In this document: positions 8,417-16,638 of the stretch, piece after piece | Layout of the letters: each line of letters opens with the position of its first letter | How positions within the stretch are numbered: the first letter of the stretch is position 1 | Origin: an uncultured bacterium | Lineage (GTDB): Bacteria; Cyanobacteriota; Vampirovibrionia; Gastranaerophilales; Gastranaerophilaceae | Direction: 5' to 3' | Length of the DNA stretch: 45,999 nt | Assembly: GCA_902760645.1 (NCBI GenBank) | Contig: CACWHC010000012.1 | Span: 1 to 45,999, forward strand | Made by a program: the position numbers and the translations under genes | Notes under the pieces: generated by a model | The model's database searches: none | What the model was told of the DNA's origin: nothing | What the model saw: only the letters and a program-made list of their open reading frames with translations

Positions 8417-9322
8417 CTAAAATAAATCGTCCACATCATCTTTTTTGTTTGCAGCAATTGCTTCCTTAATATTTTTGTTATTCAAATTCATGCCATATAT
8501 TAAATTTTCCAAATACGGAACGAGATTACTTGCTATACCTGAATTAAGAGCAACTTTAAAGTTCTCCGGCAATTCTGTAATCAAATTCTGCAAAGCATTA
8601 TTTTGAATTTTGGTTTCTTTTAATAATTCAAGCAGGAATTTTTCTGAAGAAATATTATCGAATAGTTTTGAAATAGCACTTTGAGCCGCATAAAGAGGTT
8701 TTTTGCAGAGATTGTTATATGCGATTTTTTCAAAAATTATAAATATCAATGAACAAGATACCGCAACAACTGATACTAATGCTGCAGTCTGCATGGAGCC
8801 GATAAATCCTGATAATGAAGCAAGTGTTTTATCCTGAGATTCAAATGTTACTTTACCGAATGCCAATGCAATATTTAAGAAGGTAAACAACGGACCGCAA
8901 CCTGTTAAGATTGTTGATACCGATTGAATAAACTTATAATTAAATCTTGACGTTACAAGTGATTCTTCATCAAAGAAATACAACGGATCAACAGTTGTCT
9001 GAATGTACTGTATGGTAGAAGATACCTCCTGATACGTCAAATTGTTATTTTGACCTTTAAGAGCAATTGATTCCGAAAATACAAGAGTATTTTTAAATTC
9101 CAGCCAAGCACCCAACACATAAGGATTATGGGACATCCATTCGTCAATTTCCTTAAATCTGAAATTTAAGTCAGTTTTTTTAAAACTGCTAAAAAATGAC
9201 GCTAATAATTTTAAATTCTTATTTACAAAAGTATATTTATTGATTGTAAAAATTAAAGAACCTAAAAACAACGCAAATACGATATCAATAGGAATATCCT
9301 TAAATATATGCAAAAATCCCAT
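8417..9322 (-). CDS. ZorA/MotA/TolQ-like inner-membrane channel protein
   Basis: This is a 301-residue membrane protein with three predicted TM helices. One is near the N-terminus (DIVFALFLGSLIFTI); the others are a central pair, SVSTILTGCGPLFTFLNIALAFG and AALVSVVAVSCSLIFIIFEK. Three helices with a large cytoplasmic loop is the ZorA/TolQ/ExbB topology rather than the four-helix MotA one. About 85 residues follow the last helix, far shorter than the long tail of described ZorA proteins. I chose the ATG at 9322 because GGAGAG precedes it; an in-frame start at 9376 would add 18 residues that resemble nothing. It is the first gene of the ZorA/ZorB-like pair. Confidence 0.78.
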   Translation of the reverse strand: MGFLHIFKDIPIDIVFALFLGSLIFTINKYTFVNKNLKLLASFFSSFKKTDLNFRFKEIDEWMSHNPYVLGAWLEFKNTLVFSESIALKGQNNNLTYQEVSSTIQYIQTTVDPLYFFDEESLVTSRFNYKFIQSVSTILTGCGPLFTFLNIALAFGKVTFESQDKTLASLSGFIGSMQTAALVSVVAVSCSLIFIIFEKIAYNNLCKKPLYAAQSAISKLFDNISSEKFLLELLKETKIQNNALQNLITELPENFKVALNSGIASNLVPYLENLIYGMNLNNKNIKEAIAANKKDDVDDLF

Positions 9323-9488
9323 AATTTCTCTCCGTTCTTTTAACGAAATTGTATCAAATTTTAAAAACAGGGTCAAGAATATTTACAATAAAATCATCCG
9401 TATGGTCTGTATACAGGAAAATTTTTATGAATATAAATATATTGAAAATTTTTTTGTAGTATTATAGGTTACAAAGGGGGAATTAATT

Positions 9489-9692
9489 ATGTATCACGTT
9501 TACACAGAAAAGGATTATTCAGAATTTTCAAAAACACTTGTCGGTGAATTTACCGATTTGGAAGAAGCTATGGAAAAAGCGAGAAAATCCATAGAGAACA
9601 GACCGGAACTCAGATATATTGTTGAAGAAACTGACGGTCATGTGAATAATTACGGGGAATTAATTACAACCGTAATTGCTGAAAGTGATTAA
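9489..9692 (+). CDS. small hypothetical protein, 67 aa
   Basis: This is a small acidic protein (MYHVYTEKDYSEFSKTLVGE...) with a helix-rich middle (DLEEAMEKARKSIENRPEL) and a C-terminal strand-like YGELITTVIAESD. I do not recognise it. A strong AAAGGGGG ribosome binding site (about 9473-9480) precedes the ATG, which supports a real gene. Its stop codon overlaps the stop of the convergent MEMO-AMMECR1 gene by 4 nt. The layout HVYTEKD...IVEETDGHV is reminiscent of small proteins that handle position-dependent input, but no function can be claimed. Confidence 0.65.
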   Translation: MYHVYTEKDYSEFSKTLVGEFTDLEEAMEKARKSIENRPELRYIVEETDGHVNNYGELITTVIAESD

Positions 9693-11059
9693 TTTTCGCT
9701 TTCCTGTTCCAAATCGTCTTCTTTAATATATATAGTTTCGTATCTGTAGGCTTCAAATGTTGGTGAGAAATAGTCCGCACTGAAGCCTGCTTTTTGTTTT
9801 AACGCAATTAAAAATTCCCTTTTATCCGGAATTTGTTCCCATACAGACGGCAGAAACGTTGCCTGTCTGTTACCATCTTTAATAATTATTCCGTCCAGGT
9901 TAGGAGTAATTTTGTTTAATAAATCTTCTTCACCATCAAAAGCTATTTGTCTTGGAATACTCAACAGGGAAACATTAACCTTTATTCTTTCCGCTTCAAT
10001 CGCATCAACAGGTCTGAAACGCGGGTCGTTAAATGCGGCATTTTTTGCATTTTCCACCAAATCATTCGCAAGAGAACGATGAGCCAATAAAGAACCTATA
10101 CAGCCTCTTAACTGCTCGTCTTGCTCCAATGTAACGAAACAAGCCCCAGGCTCATCAAACACCTGAGGATATAATAAAGTTACCGGTTCACGATTAAATG
10201 CCGATTTAATAACAGTTTTACACAGACCTATAACAAAGTCCGAATGATACGTTTTAATAAATTCATTTTTATCGCCTTCATACAAAAACCAAGTCCCGTA
10301 TCCGACAACTCTTGATTTATCTCCCGTAACCTCACCGGAATTTGTCATATCAATTCTTAGCATTGAATATTTATTTAAGTTCGCAAATTCGACAAGACCT
10401 GTTACACCTATTGCACCGCAAGCCATTTCGTATTGAAAATTCCTTATATCACCTGTTTCAATCATTCTTGCAGTCGTATAATCCAATTCTCTGGCTTTAT
10501 TATCATCAAGAAAATGACTTAAATCGGAAGAAATTATAAATCCGTTTTCTTTATTTTCATAGTATTTTGCAACAATTTTTGCAATATCACCCGGACGAAC
10601 ACCACTGCCTATAAGTATAGGAACTATTTTTACATCCTCAAAAACCGATTGAATAACAGGTACTTCCACTTCGAGTGAATGTTCGGGTGAAATTGTACTA
10701 TCGTTATAATTTGCACCAAATTCAGATGCAAGCTCTCTATTAATGTCCTGATTAACCTCAATATCTCCAAGAGGGGTTTCCCACTTGTCATAACTTGAAA
10801 GAGCAAGCCCTTCAAAACTTATTCTGTGTGCAGGAGCAATAATAAAAAGGGTTTTGATATTTTTATCTAACTGGCTTATCCCCTCATAAGCAAGTCTGCC
10901 GGAAAATATCAGTCCTGCATGCGGAACAATGACAGCACGAGCCGGATAGTTATAGTAATTTTTACTATTCTGCTTAAACGTTTCTATCAAATTTATTAAA
11001 TCTACTGTGTCGTTCGGGTAAAATGTACCCGAAACTGACGGCTCTTTAATTTTTTCCAT
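9689..11059 (-). CDS. AmmeMemoRadiSam proteins B and A fused (MEMO1-like + AMMECR1 domain)
   Basis: The 456-residue protein joins two families. Residues 1-270 are MEMO-like (protein B), with candidate metal ligands His47 in PHAG, His78 in PAHR and Cys214 in MACGA. Residues 280-445 are AMMECR1-like (protein A), with the signature LRGCIG at 317-322. With the divergent radical SAM gene next door the three-part AmmeMemoRadiSam set is complete; its biochemical role is unknown. I chose the ATG at 11059. It matches the family N-terminus (KEPSVSGTFYP) and lies 6 nt from a consensus TATAAT, implying a leaderless message; an upstream in-frame ATG would run through the promoter. Confidence 0.92.
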   Translation of the reverse strand: MEKIKEPSVSGTFYPNDTVDLINLIETFKQNSKNYYNYPARAVIVPHAGLIFSGRLAYEGISQLDKNIKTLFIIAPAHRISFEGLALSSYDKWETPLGDIEVNQDINRELASEFGANYNDSTISPEHSLEVEVPVIQSVFEDVKIVPILIGSGVRPGDIAKIVAKYYENKENGFIISSDLSHFLDDNKARELDYTTARMIETGDIRNFQYEMACGAIGVTGLVEFANLNKYSMLRIDMTNSGEVTGDKSRVVGYGTWFLYEGDKNEFIKTYHSDFVIGLCKTVIKSAFNREPVTLLYPQVFDEPGACFVTLEQDEQLRGCIGSLLAHRSLANDLVENAKNAAFNDPRFRPVDAIEAERIKVNVSLLSIPRQIAFDGEEDLLNKITPNLDGIIIKDGNRQATFLPSVWEQIPDKREFLIALKQKAGFSADYFSPTFEAYRYETIYIKEDDLEQESEN

Positions 11060-11064
11060 AACAG

Positions 11065-11074
11065 TATTATAATA
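11065..11074. promoter_or_regulatory. shared palindromic -10 of two divergent leaderless promoters
   Basis: TATTATAATA is a perfect palindrome containing TATAAT on both strands (plus 11068-11073, minus 11071-11066). The minus-strand ATG starts 6 nt away (11059) and the plus-strand GTG 7 nt away (11081). A minus -35-like TTGATA lies at 11092-11087 (15-nt spacer); the plus -35 is weak. The two promoters physically overlap and should be mutually exclusive. Confidence 0.55.
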
Positions 11075-11080
11075 CACCCT

Positions 11081-12085
11081 GTGGAATATCAAAATTTGTT
11101 AACAAACGGTAAAGTTCAATGTATGCTATGCCCACGCAAATGTATTTTACGAGATGGACAAAGCGGATTTTGCCATGTCAGAAAAAACATTGACGGACAA
11201 ATTATTCTTCAAACGTACGGATATAATACAGGACTTGCCATTGACCCCATTGAAAAGAAACCTCTTTATCAATTTTATCCGACAAGCGGTATACTTTCAT
11301 TCGGAACTCTTGGCTGTAATATGGGATGCCGGTTTTGTCAAAATTGGCAAACTACAAAAAACAGAAGCGACTGCACACAAGGGAATAAAACTACTCCTCG
11401 GGAAATCGTACAAATTGCAAAAAATTATAACTGCAAATCCGTAGCATTTACATACAATGAACCCGTAATATTTTTTGAATATGCACTTGATACGGCAAAA
11501 TTATGCAGACAAAACGGAATAAAAACCGTAGCCGTTACATCCGGATTTATTAATCCTGAACCTGCCATGGAATTTTTTAATTTAATGGATGCTGCAAATA
11601 TTGATTTAAAAGGATTCAGTGAAAAATTTTACAAAAAAAATTGTCTTGCAAAATTACAGCCTGTTTTAGACACAATAAAATATGCATGCAATGAAACTGA
11701 CTGCCATGTTGAATTAACCACACTCCTGATTGAGGGAGAAAATGACAGCAAAGAGAACTTGCAGGCTGAATGCGAATGGATTATTAATAATGTAGGAGAT
11801 TGCATACCTCTGCATTTTAGTGCATTTTTCCCGAATTACAGAATGCGTCAGAAAAATTCCACAAAATTTGAAACACTTATAAAAGCTTATAATATTGCAC
11901 ATTCTGCAGGACTAAAATATGTATATACAGGAAATTTAACGAATACGGAAACTTCAAGTACTTACTGCAAAAATTGCGGACAGGCAATAATTGTCCGTAA
12001 CGGCTATAAGTTATTACAGTATAACTTAACCAAAGGAGGGAATTGCACTTTCTGCGGTACAAAATGTGACGGAAGATTTGAATAA
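11081..12085 (+). CDS. AmmeMemoRadiSam system radical SAM enzyme
   Basis: This 334-residue radical SAM protein has the cluster-binding motif C79-x3-C83-x2-C86 (GCNMGCRFCQNW). An N-terminal Cys group, CMLCPRKC...GFCHVR (residues 14-31), resembles pyruvate-formate-lyase activase relatives. A C-terminal zinc-ribbon-like tail has two CxxC pairs (YCKNCG, CTFCGTKC). It is the radical SAM partner of the fused MEMO-AMMECR1 protein. The GTG start at 11081 has no Shine-Dalgarno and sits just after a TATAAT, so it is probably leaderless. The N-terminal Cys motif just after this start argues that it is the right one. The substrate of the system is unknown. Confidence 0.9.
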   Translation: MEYQNLLTNGKVQCMLCPRKCILRDGQSGFCHVRKNIDGQIILQTYGYNTGLAIDPIEKKPLYQFYPTSGILSFGTLGCNMGCRFCQNWQTTKNRSDCTQGNKTTPREIVQIAKNYNCKSVAFTYNEPVIFFEYALDTAKLCRQNGIKTVAVTSGFINPEPAMEFFNLMDAANIDLKGFSEKFYKKNCLAKLQPVLDTIKYACNETDCHVELTTLLIEGENDSKENLQAECEWIINNVGDCIPLHFSAFFPNYRMRQKNSTKFETLIKAYNIAHSAGLKYVYTGNLTNTETSSTYCKNCGQAIIVRNGYKLLQYNLTKGGNCTFCGTKCDGRFE

Positions 12086-12087
12086 CA

Positions 12088-12119
12088 AAAACGCCATTCA
12101 TAATGAATGGCGTTTTTTT
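12088..12119. terminator. bidirectional intrinsic terminator
   Basis: ACGCCATTCA (12091-12100) pairs perfectly with TGAATGGCGT (12104-12113) around a 3-nt loop, with T-run 12113-12119 on the plus strand and A-run 12087-12091 for the minus strand. It serves the convergent radical SAM and PFP genes. Confidence 0.9.
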
Positions 12120-12140
12120 ACATATATTTAAACAAATTCG

Positions 12141-13823
12141 TTAAGCATTAACCAATTCTTTTGCTCTTTCAAGCTGTAAAGTTCTTGTTGTAATATCACA
12201 TACGCTTGAAGGTCCAAAGTATTGAATAGCACCCGGGAATAAATATCTGTCATTCATTGCCCAGTCATCTCTGTTATCACTTAATTGTTTGAAAACAGGT
12301 CCGTCCAGTTTTACCAATGCTTTTTGAATAACCGGTTTCATTTCACCGTGGCGTTTTTCCATATTCATCATCATTGTAAGAGGGATACCGCCCGCAATCC
12401 ATTCTGAAGCAGGTTTTGTAAGATTTCTTACGGATGATAAATAACCTGTCAAACCGTTGTTAATTAATGCAAAAGCATTGTAACCCAATGAATAACAATA
12501 ATCAGCATCAAAATTTGACGGGAATGCACATCTGCCTTCATAGCCGAAGAAATGAGATTGTGCAGAGAATTTACCGACAAACTGACCCTGTGATTTCATT
12601 TCATTTAATTTTGAAGAAATCATTTCAATCAATAATTTTTCGGTTTCAATTTTTGATACCTGAACGTTTCCGTGAGGGTCACGATCTGCCAACAATTGAG
12701 CTTTTATACCTGCCGGAAGTGAGCTGAATACAGATGCGTTAACATCATCCAGTCTTCTTTCAACAATAGCAAATTTATCGTGCATACTTGTTGCAGCCAA
12801 GAAATTAGAATCTGATTCCAATTCAGCCATAATATCGTTAAGATTAGCTATCATTGATTTCATTTCAGGAATAAATTCAATCAAACCTTCCGGAATTATT
12901 GCTATACCGAAATTCTTGCCGTTTGCAGCACGTTTTGCAATAATATCAGACATATAATTAACGATTGATTCCAATGACATTTGTTTTGCTTCAACTTCTT
13001 CAGAAATCAAAGTGATATTCGGCTGTGTCTGGAGAGCTGCTTCCAATGCAACGTGAGAAGCACTTCTTCCCATAATTTTGATAAAGTGCCAGTATTTTTT
13101 TGCGGAATTAGCATCTCTTTGGATGTTTCCGATTAATTCAGCATAAGTTTTTGTTGCCGTATCAAAACCGAAAGAAATTTCTATCTGTTCATTCTTCAAA
13201 TCACCGTCAATAGTTTTAGGACATCCGATAACCTGAATACCGGTATTATTTTTTACAAACCATTCAGCTAATAACGCTGCATTAGTATTAGAGTCATCAC
13301 CACCGATAATTACAACGGCAGAAATACCCAATTTTTGACAAACTTTTAAAGATTCACGGAATTGATCTTCTGTTTCAAGTTTTGTTCTTCCTGAACCTAT
13401 AATATCAAAACCGCCTGTATTTCTGTACTGATTCATAAATTCATCTGTAAATTCAATATATTTACCGTCAATGATACCGCTTGGACCGCCCAAAAAACCG
13501 TAAAGTTTATTGGCAGGATTAGCACTTTTTAACGCATCATATAACCCTGCAATAACGTTATGCCCGCCCGGAGCCTGACCGCCTGAAAGAATTACACCTA
13601 CATTTTTTGCTTCTGATGCTTTTGAAGAACCTGAAACTTTAAATGTTACAACAGGTTTTCCGTATGTGTTAGAGAATAAAGCTTTAATTTGCTCCTGATC
13701 TCTGACTGATTGAGTAGCCGAACCCTCGACCATTTCCAGAGAATTAATACCCTGAGAAAGGCTTTGAGGAAGTTTCGGTTGATACTTTAATCTTTCTTCT
13801 TGTAATGGTGAAAGTTTTGTCAT
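12141..13823 (-). CDS. pfp: pyrophosphate-fructose 6-phosphate 1-phosphotransferase (PPi-PFK, long form)
   Basis: The enzyme interconverts fructose 6-phosphate and fructose 1,6-bisphosphate using pyrophosphate, the reversible committed step of glycolysis in many anaerobes. At 560 residues it is the long PFP form. The phosphate-donor motif is GGDDSN (174-179); Asp in place of the Gly found in ATP enzymes indicates PPi use. The substrate loop is PKTIDGDLK (202-210), MGRSASH follows, and the N-terminal nucleotide loop is [10 protein letters not shown]. It stands alone between a terminator and mtnA with a good AGGAAGAG ribosome binding site. Confidence 0.96.
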   Translation of the reverse strand: MTKLSPLQEERLKYQPKLPQSLSQGINSLEMVEGSATQSVRDQEQIKALFSNTYGKPVVTFKVSGSSKASEAKNVGVILSGGQAPGGHNVIAGLYDALKSANPANKLYGFLGGPSGIIDGKYIEFTDEFMNQYRNTGGFDIIGSGRTKLETEDQFRESLKVCQKLGISAVVIIGGDDSNTNAALLAEWFVKNNTGIQVIGCPKTIDGDLKNEQIEISFGFDTATKTYAELIGNIQRDANSAKKYWHFIKIMGRSASHVALEAALQTQPNITLISEEVEAKQMSLESIVNYMSDIIAKRAANGKNFGIAIIPEGLIEFIPEMKSMIANLNDIMAELESDSNFLAATSMHDKFAIVERRLDDVNASVFSSLPAGIKAQLLADRDPHGNVQVSKIETEKLLIEMISSKLNEMKSQGQFVGKFSAQSHFFGYEGRCAFPSNFDADYCYSLGYNAFALINNGLTGYLSSVRNLTKPASEWIAGGIPLTMMMNMEKRHGEMKPVIQKALVKLDGPVFKQLSDNRDDWAMNDRYLFPGAIQYFGPSSVCDITTRTLQLERAKELVNA

Positions 13824-13890
13824 ATTTCTCTTCCTTTTTCTTATTTGTACCTTTTACATTAAAAATATTAGCACGAACACGGCAAAAATA

Positions 13891-14949
13891 CTATTTTTCA
13901 AATGCTTTTTTGATTGATTCGTTATAATTTGGTCTTAAGATACCAACTTCGGTTATTATACCTGCAATAAGTTCATGCGGTGTAACATCAAATCCCGGAT
14001 TAATAATATTCACACCGTCAGCACATATAGTCTTGCCGTTTATGTGAGTAACTTCTTCTCTTGAACGTTCTTCTATAATAATTTCATCACCTGTTTTGAT
14101 ACTTGTATCAATGGTAGATAAAGGTGCTGCAATATAAAACGGAACATTGTGATATTTAGCGGCAATCGCTACGGTATATGTACCTATCTTATTTGCGGTA
14201 TCACCGTTTGCGGCAATTCTGTCCGCACCGACTACAACAATATCTATCATACCTTTTTTCATGAAATATGAACACATACCGTCAGTAATTAACGTTGTAG
14301 GAATACCATCCATTGTAAGTTCCAATGTGGTAATTCTTGCCCCTTGCTGTCTTGGTCTTGTTTCATCGGCAAATACCTGTATCGTGTTATCATTTGCATA
14401 AGCCGAACGAACAACACCCAATGCTGTTCCGTAACCTACTGTTGCAAGTGCACCGGCATTACAGTGTGTAAGTATTGTTGCACCTTTTGGAACAACTTCC
14501 GCACCATAATCACCAATCTTTTTATTAATTTCTATATCTTCATTTTCCAGTTTTATACCGTTTTGTTTTAATTCTTCGATAATACCGTTAATGTCCGCTT
14601 TGGAATTTTTTATTATTTCCTTTTGCTTTTCAACTGCCCACATAAGATTTACGGCAGTAGGACGTGAAGTTTTCATATAATCTGCTTTTTCCAAAAGCTT
14701 GTTTACAAATTCTTCTCTTGAAGAAGTTTCTTTAGCTATCTCCATTGCATAAAGAACAATTCCGTGAGCACCGGCAATACCAATTGCAGGAGCACCTCTG
14801 ACTATCATATTTCTGATAGCATCAAACATTTCCTGTCCGCCTTTAATGTCTACATATTTGTATTCATAAGGAAATAAAGTCTGATCAACCATTTTTGAAC
14901 AATTATCTGACCACTGTATAGTCCTTATTTTTGAATGAAATTCTGCCAT
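13891..14949 (-). CDS. mtnA: S-methyl-5-thioribose-1-phosphate isomerase
   Basis: MtnA converts methylthioribose 1-phosphate to methylthioribulose 1-phosphate in methionine salvage. The 352-residue protein has IVRGAPAIGIAGAHG, THCNAGALATVGYGT with the catalytic Cys, and VGADRIAANGDTANKIGTY with the catalytic Asp. Other salvage genes are not in the window, so it may instead serve 5-deoxyribose-type by-product disposal, as shown for orphan MtnA enzymes elsewhere. I chose the ATG at 14949 because GGAGAAAATT directly precedes it; an earlier in-frame ATG at 14961 lies upstream of that site. Confidence 0.95.
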   Translation of the reverse strand: MAEFHSKIRTIQWSDNCSKMVDQTLFPYEYKYVDIKGGQEMFDAIRNMIVRGAPAIGIAGAHGIVLYAMEIAKETSSREEFVNKLLEKADYMKTSRPTAVNLMWAVEKQKEIIKNSKADINGIIEELKQNGIKLENEDIEINKKIGDYGAEVVPKGATILTHCNAGALATVGYGTALGVVRSAYANDNTIQVFADETRPRQQGARITTLELTMDGIPTTLITDGMCSYFMKKGMIDIVVVGADRIAANGDTANKIGTYTVAIAAKYHNVPFYIAAPLSTIDTSIKTGDEIIIEERSREEVTHINGKTICADGVNIINPGFDVTPHELIAGIITEVGILRPNYNESIKKAFEK

Positions 14950-14962
14950 AATTTTCTCCATA

Positions 14963-15409
14963 CTATCTGTTATTCATATTTTTAAAAAGCTCTGTCAAAT
15001 AATAGACAACAAAGCCTGTGAATGCATTAACCGTCGCACTGAATATTGCCATAAATATTGACAAAAGAAGAACTACAAAAAGATTTGCATGTGCAAAAAA
15101 TATTGCAACACCCTCATTAGTAAAATAGTGAAATACTCTTGCAAATAATATAACCATAGGAATATAAATTAACGCAAAAGCCATAGAGGATAAAAATCCG
15201 CAAATCCCGCCTATAGTAATACTTTCCTGCACCGATTCAATTTGTAACAGTTTTGTTTTCATCAAAATCAACATAACAACAACTGCCGTAAAACAAATCA
15301 AAAAGAAAAATACCACTCCGCCGATGTACGGAAGAAGCGACAAAAATGCACATACAACACCTATAAAACAACTAAGCATTGTTATTAATTTCATTAAAGA
15401 AATATTCAT
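14963..15409 (-). CDS. hypothetical integral membrane protein, 148 aa
   Basis: This small protein is almost entirely hydrophobic, with four predicted TM helices: MLSCFIGVVCAFLSLL, VVFFFLICFTAVVVMLILM, ICGFLSSMAFALIYIPMVIL and a long final stretch from FVVLLLSIFMAI. I do not recognise a family. The ATG at 15409 is preceded by GGAGAG; the in-frame start at 15451 would place a hydrophilic segment before the ribosome binding site. It lies 13 bp upstream of mtnA and may share its transcript, but nothing in the sequence links its function to methionine salvage. Confidence 0.75.
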   Translation of the reverse strand: MNISLMKLITMLSCFIGVVCAFLSLLPYIGGVVFFFLICFTAVVVMLILMKTKLLQIESVQESITIGGICGFLSSMAFALIYIPMVILFARVFHYFTNEGVAIFFAHANLFVVLLLSIFMAIFSATVNAFTGFVVYYLTELFKNMNNR

Positions 15410-15471
15410 TTCTAACTCTCCTGAAATTATCTCTTTATAATAATAACACAATAAATTTGTATTTTAAATAA

Positions 15472-16587
15472 TTAAACAGCATTTTCATCTAATGACTGCA
15501 TTAAAACTTTAAGCTGTTTATTCAGAGATTTAAGCTCCTGAACTTCCGGGATTTTTCTGAAATCTGCCGCTAAAAGTTTTATTTTTTCTGCATATTTTTC
15601 GCACAAGTCTTTTACGGCTTTAAGCTCGGTATTTATTTCTTTAATCCGTCTTTCATTAGAATTTATGATTGCTGTTTCTTCAGGAAATAAATCCTGCTCC
15701 GACAAACTTCCGTTATGAGAAAATCTTTTGTCCATAGTATCAAAATTAAACGGAATTTCTTTATCTTTTATACGGTCAAATTCTTTCATAAAACCATCTA
15801 ATGTTGCAAATTCCTTATTTACGAGTTCATAAGTCTGTGTATCGGTCAAACCGTAAATACCTTTATATTTTGCAGCTTCCTCAGGATATACCATATTTAT
15901 AAGCAAATCATTTACAAGAGGAACTTTTTCATTTGCAATATTTTTTTGCTCTGCGGTACTGGTATTATCGTTTAAAATTTTTATCAAACGTTCCCTTAAA
16001 AGATTTAATTCCTGCCAACGTTCGTTTGAAGATAATTTTTCGGATTTTGAACGTATTATTTGCTTGTTTTCATTTATGATTTTTGTTGAATTTTCAATAC
16101 TTGAACCCGTATCTTTTTCAAGTGTACTGATTTTATCTCTTAACTGCTTGATATTTTCAAACGGAACACGATAGTCAAATTCGCCAAAATTATTAAGTTC
16201 TTCAATAATATGATTCTTTCTCGACAAATAATTGCTGTTAATAATTTCTTTTAATTCTGAAATTCTTGCTTTTGTTTCATCAATTTTCCCTCTTACGTCT
16301 TCCGGAGTCAACTTTTGCCCTGTTTGAGCAATGGATTTTGAGGAATATTTTTTAACAGCCCACACAGATGTACCCAACACAGCCAGTCCTGCAAGACTTG
16401 CCAAAATAGTTTTCTTACTGAAATAATCTTTTGAAGAAGTTTCTTCTTTCACGATTTTTTGAGCTTCAGAACCCTGTTTAATATCCTGTTTTGTTTCCGT
16501 AACAGCAAGAGTTTCCTGATTTTCGCCGTGCGGTTTTTCAGGAACTGTTATCGGTTTAGATTGTATATTTTGAAGCAAACTTGGCAT
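15472..16587 (-). CDS. membrane-anchored coiled-coil protein, 371 aa, unknown
   Basis: I do not recognise a family. The N-terminal 50 residues are polar and Glu/Lys-rich, one TM segment follows (about residues 59-78, TILASLAGLAVLGTSVWAV), and the remaining 290 residues are strongly helical coiled coil rich in Lys, Glu and Asn. There is no signal peptide before the polar N-terminus. The order polar head, single TM, long tail is shared with the 736-residue protein at 23785, which also has a KK(Y/T)-hydrophobic-GxG-type TM. The two may be distantly related or just similarly built. An AGGAA ribosome binding site precedes the ATG at 16587. Confidence 0.72.
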   Translation of the reverse strand: MPSLLQNIQSKPITVPEKPHGENQETLAVTETKQDIKQGSEAQKIVKEETSSKDYFSKKTILASLAGLAVLGTSVWAVKKYSSKSIAQTGQKLTPEDVRGKIDETKARISELKEIINSNYLSRKNHIIEELNNFGEFDYRVPFENIKQLRDKISTLEKDTGSSIENSTKIINENKQIIRSKSEKLSSNERWQELNLLRERLIKILNDNTSTAEQKNIANEKVPLVNDLLINMVYPEEAAKYKGIYGLTDTQTYELVNKEFATLDGFMKEFDRIKDKEIPFNFDTMDKRFSHNGSLSEQDLFPEETAIINSNERRIKEINTELKAVKDLCEKYAEKIKLLAADFRKIPEVQELKSLNKQLKVLMQSLDENAV

Positions 16588-16638
16588 GTCTTAATTTCCT
16601 GTTGCTATGATAAAATTCGTAAAATATTTTTTTTGCTG

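Noticed and set aside
7699-9322. Complete Zorya defence system
   Set aside because: Only ZorA-like and ZorB-like genes are present; no ZorC, ZorD or ZorE within reach.
13891-14949. SAM or T-box riboswitch ahead of mtnA
   Set aside because: The sequence between the preceding gene and mtnA is 13 bp, too short for any riboswitch.
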